Of a stretch of 16,958 nucleotides of DNA, positions 14,703 to 16,958 are shown piece by piece (within the stretch, counting starts at the first letter, position 1; every line of letters starts with the position of its first letter). The stretch is from an uncultured Ligilactobacillus sp. GTDB taxonomy: Bacteria > Bacillota > Bacilli > Lactobacillales > Lactobacillaceae. Position numbers and translations under genes: made by a program. The notes beneath the pieces were generated by a model that made no database searches, was not told the DNA's origin, and saw only the letters and a program-made list of their open reading frames with translations. The stretch covers positions 1 through 16,958 of the forward strand of contig CAKPZY010000035.1 in NCBI GenBank assembly GCA_934215475.1, in the 5' to 3' direction.

Positions 14703-15854
14703 TTGGAAAAAGAAGATAAAATCAAAATTTTACAAGATTTGGTTAGACTTCAAACGGTCAATGGCAATGAAGTTGCTGTGGCTGAATACTTACAGAAACT
14801 TTTTGCTGACCACAAAATCAGCGCAGAGGTCGATGAATTTGGCGACAAACGAGCTGACTTGAAAGTTGAGATCGGTACAAAAGACCCGCAAGATAAGGTC
14901 CTCGTTTTTTCGGGGCATCAAGACACCGTCAGTATCGGTGACCAGGGGGCATGGGAGCACGATCCGTTTGGAGCAGATATCATAAAGGATAAACTTTACG
15001 GACGTGGAGCCTCAGACATGAAGAGCGGCTTAGCTGCACAAGTTATCGCTTTGATCGAACTCACAGAGGATCAAGACGTCAACCTGCAAGGCACACTGCG
15101 TTTCATCGCCACCGCGGGTGAAGAGTACGGGACCCCAGGAGCATACCGTTTAAACGACCAGCACGCTATCGATGATGCTGATGCGTTGGTGATCGGTGAA
15201 CCGACTAACGGGCAAGTAATTTACGCACACTCAGGCAGTTTTAATTACCGGATCAGCAGCTTTGGCAAATCGGCCCACAGCTCTACACCTGAACGCGGGG
15301 TCAACGCTATCCAGGGCCTGATCAATTACATTAACCTCGAAAAAGATCTATTTTCCGACGCGAAGACCGATCCATATTTGGGACAAGTCCAACACAGTAT
15401 CACCGTAATCCATGGCGGCGACCAGGTCAACACGATCCCTGACCAAGCAGAACTCTTGGGTAATATCCGGCCAACACAAGTTTTTGATAACCAGCATGTG
15501 ATCGACAGGATCACTGATACCATCGACAAACTGAACCAAGAACACGAAGTGCAGCTCAAATTTGAGGTGATCCATAACTTCGAACCGGTTGAAACTCCGG
15601 CAGATAATGCTTTTGTCAAATTGGCGCAAAATTCAGCGCAAGAATTTTTTACCGACCGCAAAGTTGAACTGCAAACGATGAACGGGGCCACTGATGCCAG
15701 CGTATTTGTCAAAAACAACCCGAACTTAGAAACAGTTATCTTAGGTGCTGACGGCAAAGAGACCAACCACCAAATAAACGAATACACGACGATCAGTTCT
15801 TACTTAGCACTGATCCCCACCTATAAAAAAATTGCACAGGAATTCTTGAAATAA
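14703..15854 (+). CDS. M20-family metallopeptidase / ArgE-DapE-type deacylase
   Basis: 383-residue cytoplasmic di-zinc hydrolase. Metal and catalytic residues are all visible: H72 and D74 (SGHQD), D105 (GRGASDMKSG), E140-E141 (TAGEEYG), E166 (IGEPT) and H356 (ETNHQINEY). A central dimerisation domain separates the two halves of the catalytic domain. Family members deacylate acetyl-ornithine, succinyl-diaminopimelate or other N-acyl amino acids, or cleave dipeptides. Its place behind a Met T-box and before metQ suggests it frees methionine from an acylated or peptide form; this is inference. I prefer the TTG at 14703, because GGAGG (14690-14694) is 8 bases before it and overlaps the alternative ATG at 14688, which has no ribosome binding site. 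Confidence 0.88.
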   Translation: MEKEDKIKILQDLVRLQTVNGNEVAVAEYLQKLFADHKISAEVDEFGDKRADLKVEIGTKDPQDKVLVFSGHQDTVSIGDQGAWEHDPFGADIIKDKLYGRGASDMKSGLAAQVIALIELTEDQDVNLQGTLRFIATAGEEYGTPGAYRLNDQHAIDDADALVIGEPTNGQVIYAHSGSFNYRISSFGKSAHSSTPERGVNAIQGLINYINLEKDLFSDAKTDPYLGQVQHSITVIHGGDQVNTIPDQAELLGNIRPTQVFDNQHVIDRITDTIDKLNQEHEVQLKFEVIHNFEPVETPADNAFVKLAQNSAQEFFTDRKVELQTMNGATDASVFVKNNPNLETVILGADGKETNHQINEYTTISSYLALIPTYKKIAQEFLK

Positions 15855-15878
15855 GCTGAATGCAGGAGGAAATATATT

Positions 15879-16721
15879 ATGAAGAAAACTTGGAAATATC
15901 TGATTGGAATTGTTGTTATCGTTATTATTGCGGTGGCGGCGTACTTTAGTTTCGCCCCCAACGCTGGAAACAAGTCAAAAACAATTACTGTGGGACTGGT
16001 AGCCCCAACTAACAAAGACACTAACATTTGGAATGCCGTAAAAAAGCAAGCCAAAGCCAAGTACAATTTGACGATCAAGACAAAGGAATTCACAGATTGG
16101 AACCAGCCGAATAAATCCGTAGCCAATGGCGAGATCGATGTCAATTCATTTCAGACCCAGGACTTTTTGAATCAGTGGAATAAGGCTAATGGAAACAAGT
16201 TGACTTCCACTGGAGAGACGATCATTACTCCTTTGCGACTGTATTCACGAAAAGTCAGCAAGGTTTCTGATATCAAAAATGGTGCAACGATCGCCATTTC
16301 AAATGACGCAGCTAACGAAGCCCGTGGTTTGAAATTATTACAAAGCGCTGGCCTGCTTAAACTGAAATCCGGGGTGGCTCTGGCAACAACCAAAGACATC
16401 ACATCTAACCCGAAGGATCTTAATATCAAAGAAGTCGATGGCAGCCAAACAGCCCGCGCGCTCCCAAGTGTTGACGCATCCGTCATCAACGGGGGCTTTG
16501 CAACTTCTGGTAAAGTTTCGCTGAAATATTCGCTGTTCAAAGAAAAATTAAATAAAAAGTCGAAACCTTATATTAATATCTTAGCTATTTCTAAAAAGAA
16601 CAAAGGCAAAGCCGAATACAAAGATTTGGCAAAAGCTTACCAAAGTGCGCCCGTTAAAAAGCAGATCCAAAAGGCTTATGGTCCTTTGATCTTACCGGCA
16701 TGGGATTTGAAACTTAAATAA
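15879..16721 (+). CDS. metQ: Methionine ABC transporter substrate-binding protein
   Basis: 280-residue NlpA/MetQ-type binding protein that delivers methionine to MetNI on the outside of the cell. Residues 1-7 are basic and 8-28 form one hydrophobic helix. The mature domain then follows with VGLVAPTNKDTNIWNAV, FTDWNQPNKSVANGEIDVNSFQ, the conserved AISNDAANEARGLKLLQSAGL stretch, and the ATSG element. There is no cysteine in the whole protein, so the usual lipobox is absent and the N-terminal helix probably anchors it uncleaved. AGGAGG lies about 9 bases before ATG 15879, and the gap from the M20 gene is 24 bases: one operon under the T-box. Its ATPase and permease partners are the divergent metN and metI. 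Confidence 0.94.
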   Translation: MKKTWKYLIGIVVIVIIAVAAYFSFAPNAGNKSKTITVGLVAPTNKDTNIWNAVKKQAKAKYNLTIKTKEFTDWNQPNKSVANGEIDVNSFQTQDFLNQWNKANGNKLTSTGETIITPLRLYSRKVSKVSDIKNGATIAISNDAANEARGLKLLQSAGLLKLKSGVALATTKDITSNPKDLNIKEVDGSQTARALPSVDASVINGGFATSGKVSLKYSLFKEKLNKKSKPYINILAISKKNKGKAEYKDLAKAYQSAPVKKQIQKAYGPLILPAWDLKLK

Positions 16722-16740
16722 TTTTGTCAGTACTATCATT

Positions 16741-16784
16741 TAAGCAGCCTGTCTTCTCTGTTAAGTGGGCTGCTTATTTGTTTG
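16741..16784 (+). terminator. Terminator of the M20-metQ operon
   Basis: TAAGCAGCC (16741-16749) pairs perfectly with GGCTGCTTA (16768-16776) over 9 bp with an 18-base loop, followed by TTTGTTTG. Confidence 0.8.
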
Positions 16785-16808
16785 AATCAGGAAAAAAGTT
16801 TAGCGAAT

Positions 16809-16829
16809 CACCATTTTGCGCAAATGGTG
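16809..16829. repeat. Perfect 8-bp hairpin before the repeat array
   Basis: CACCATTT (16809-16816) and AAATGGTG (16822-16829) enclose TGCGC. There is no T-tract. It lies 19 bases before the 42-bp repeats and may belong to the same structured element. Confidence 0.6.
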
Positions 16830-16847
16830 TTAACTGTTTCTGAGGAC

Positions 16848-16958
16848 CTACGCGATTTTGTATGAACTACGTAAATCATAGCTGCTTATCTACGTAATTT
16901 CGCGAAAATTACGTAGATCATGATTCTTTATCGACGCAGTTTGGTGAAAGTTACGTAG
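16848..16958. repeat. Tandem 42-bp imperfect palindromic repeats
   Basis: Units begin at 16848, 16890 and 16932, exactly 42 bases apart, the third cut by the window edge after 27 bases. Units 1 and 2 match at 28 of 42 positions; unit 3 matches unit 2 at 21 of 27. Each has a 27-base dyad bounded by CTACG (CGACG in unit 3) and TACGTAG or TACGTAA, then a 15-base linker like ATCATGATTCTTTAT. Unit 2 is nearly perfect: CTACGTAATTT mirrored by AAATTACGTAG around a short CG-rich centre. No ORF or T-tract is associated. Confidence 0.85.

Noticed and set aside
15326..15787. Minus-strand ORF of 153 codons inside the M20 gene
   Set aside because: Opposite strand of a gene with complete M20 motifs, with a Cys/Ser/Trp-rich composition typical of a shadow frame.
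16172..16540. Minus-strand ORF of 122 codons within metQ
   Set aside because: Shadow of the MetQ reading frame; no start signals and no family resemblance.
16848..16958. CRISPR array
   Set aside because: The stretches between palindromes are themselves conserved and only 15 bases long, and no cas gene is visible, so this is a tandem repeat and not repeat-spacer.

Overview
The window looks like chromosomal DNA from a low-GC Firmicute of the order Lactobacillales, most likely the family Lactobacillaceae. Signs of this are strong AGGAGG-type ribosome binding sites, methionine T-box leaders, a DUF3284-like gene, and a YfhO/GtrA envelope module. The species cannot be fixed from the sequence. I see no transposase, prophage gene or CRISPR array. 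The region is mostly core and house-keeping, with a few unusual spots.

Layout. On the minus strand at the left are galU (UDP-glucose synthesis, 93-965) and map (methionine aminopeptidase, 1141-1926), each with its own candidate promoter. Divergent from map is a translationally coupled pair on the plus strand: a flavodoxin (2219-2680) and a GtrA-family membrane protein (2677-3099). A large YfhO-family membrane protein (3300-6185) follows. A bidirectional terminator separates it from minus-strand wecB/mnaA (UDP-GlcNAc 2-epimerase), a tRNA-Arg(CCU) with its own promoter and terminator, a small DUF3284-like protein, and a two-gene unit of a Gfo/Idh/MocA oxidoreductase overlapping a DEAD-box RNA helicase. 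On the plus strand come a small uncharacterised protein (11154-11522) and a tiny gene (11765-11958). The tiny gene resembles an Sm/Hfq-fold protein but is split by an apparent one-base frameshift.

The right third is a methionine uptake locus. metN and metI (ABC ATPase and permease) run leftward behind a T-box leader. A second T-box leader, back to back with the first, runs rightward into an M20-family metallopeptidase/deacylase and metQ (binding protein). Both leaders show an ATG (Met) specifier and a TGGT acceptor-pairing sequence, so shortage of charged tRNA-Met should switch on both halves together. MetQ has no cysteine at all, so it cannot be a classical lipoprotein.

The window ends in a non-coding stretch with a perfect-stem hairpin and a tandem array of 42-bp imperfectly palindromic units (CTACG...CGTAG) that runs off the edge.

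Functional themes are cell-envelope sugar chemistry (galU, wecB, gtrA, yfhO) and methionine supply and use (map, metN, metI, metQ, M20 enzyme). The points most worth a second look are the frameshifted Hfq-like gene, the 42-bp repeat array, the M20 enzyme under Met T-box control, the cysteine-less MetQ, and the terminator that doubles as the yfhO ribosome-binding region.
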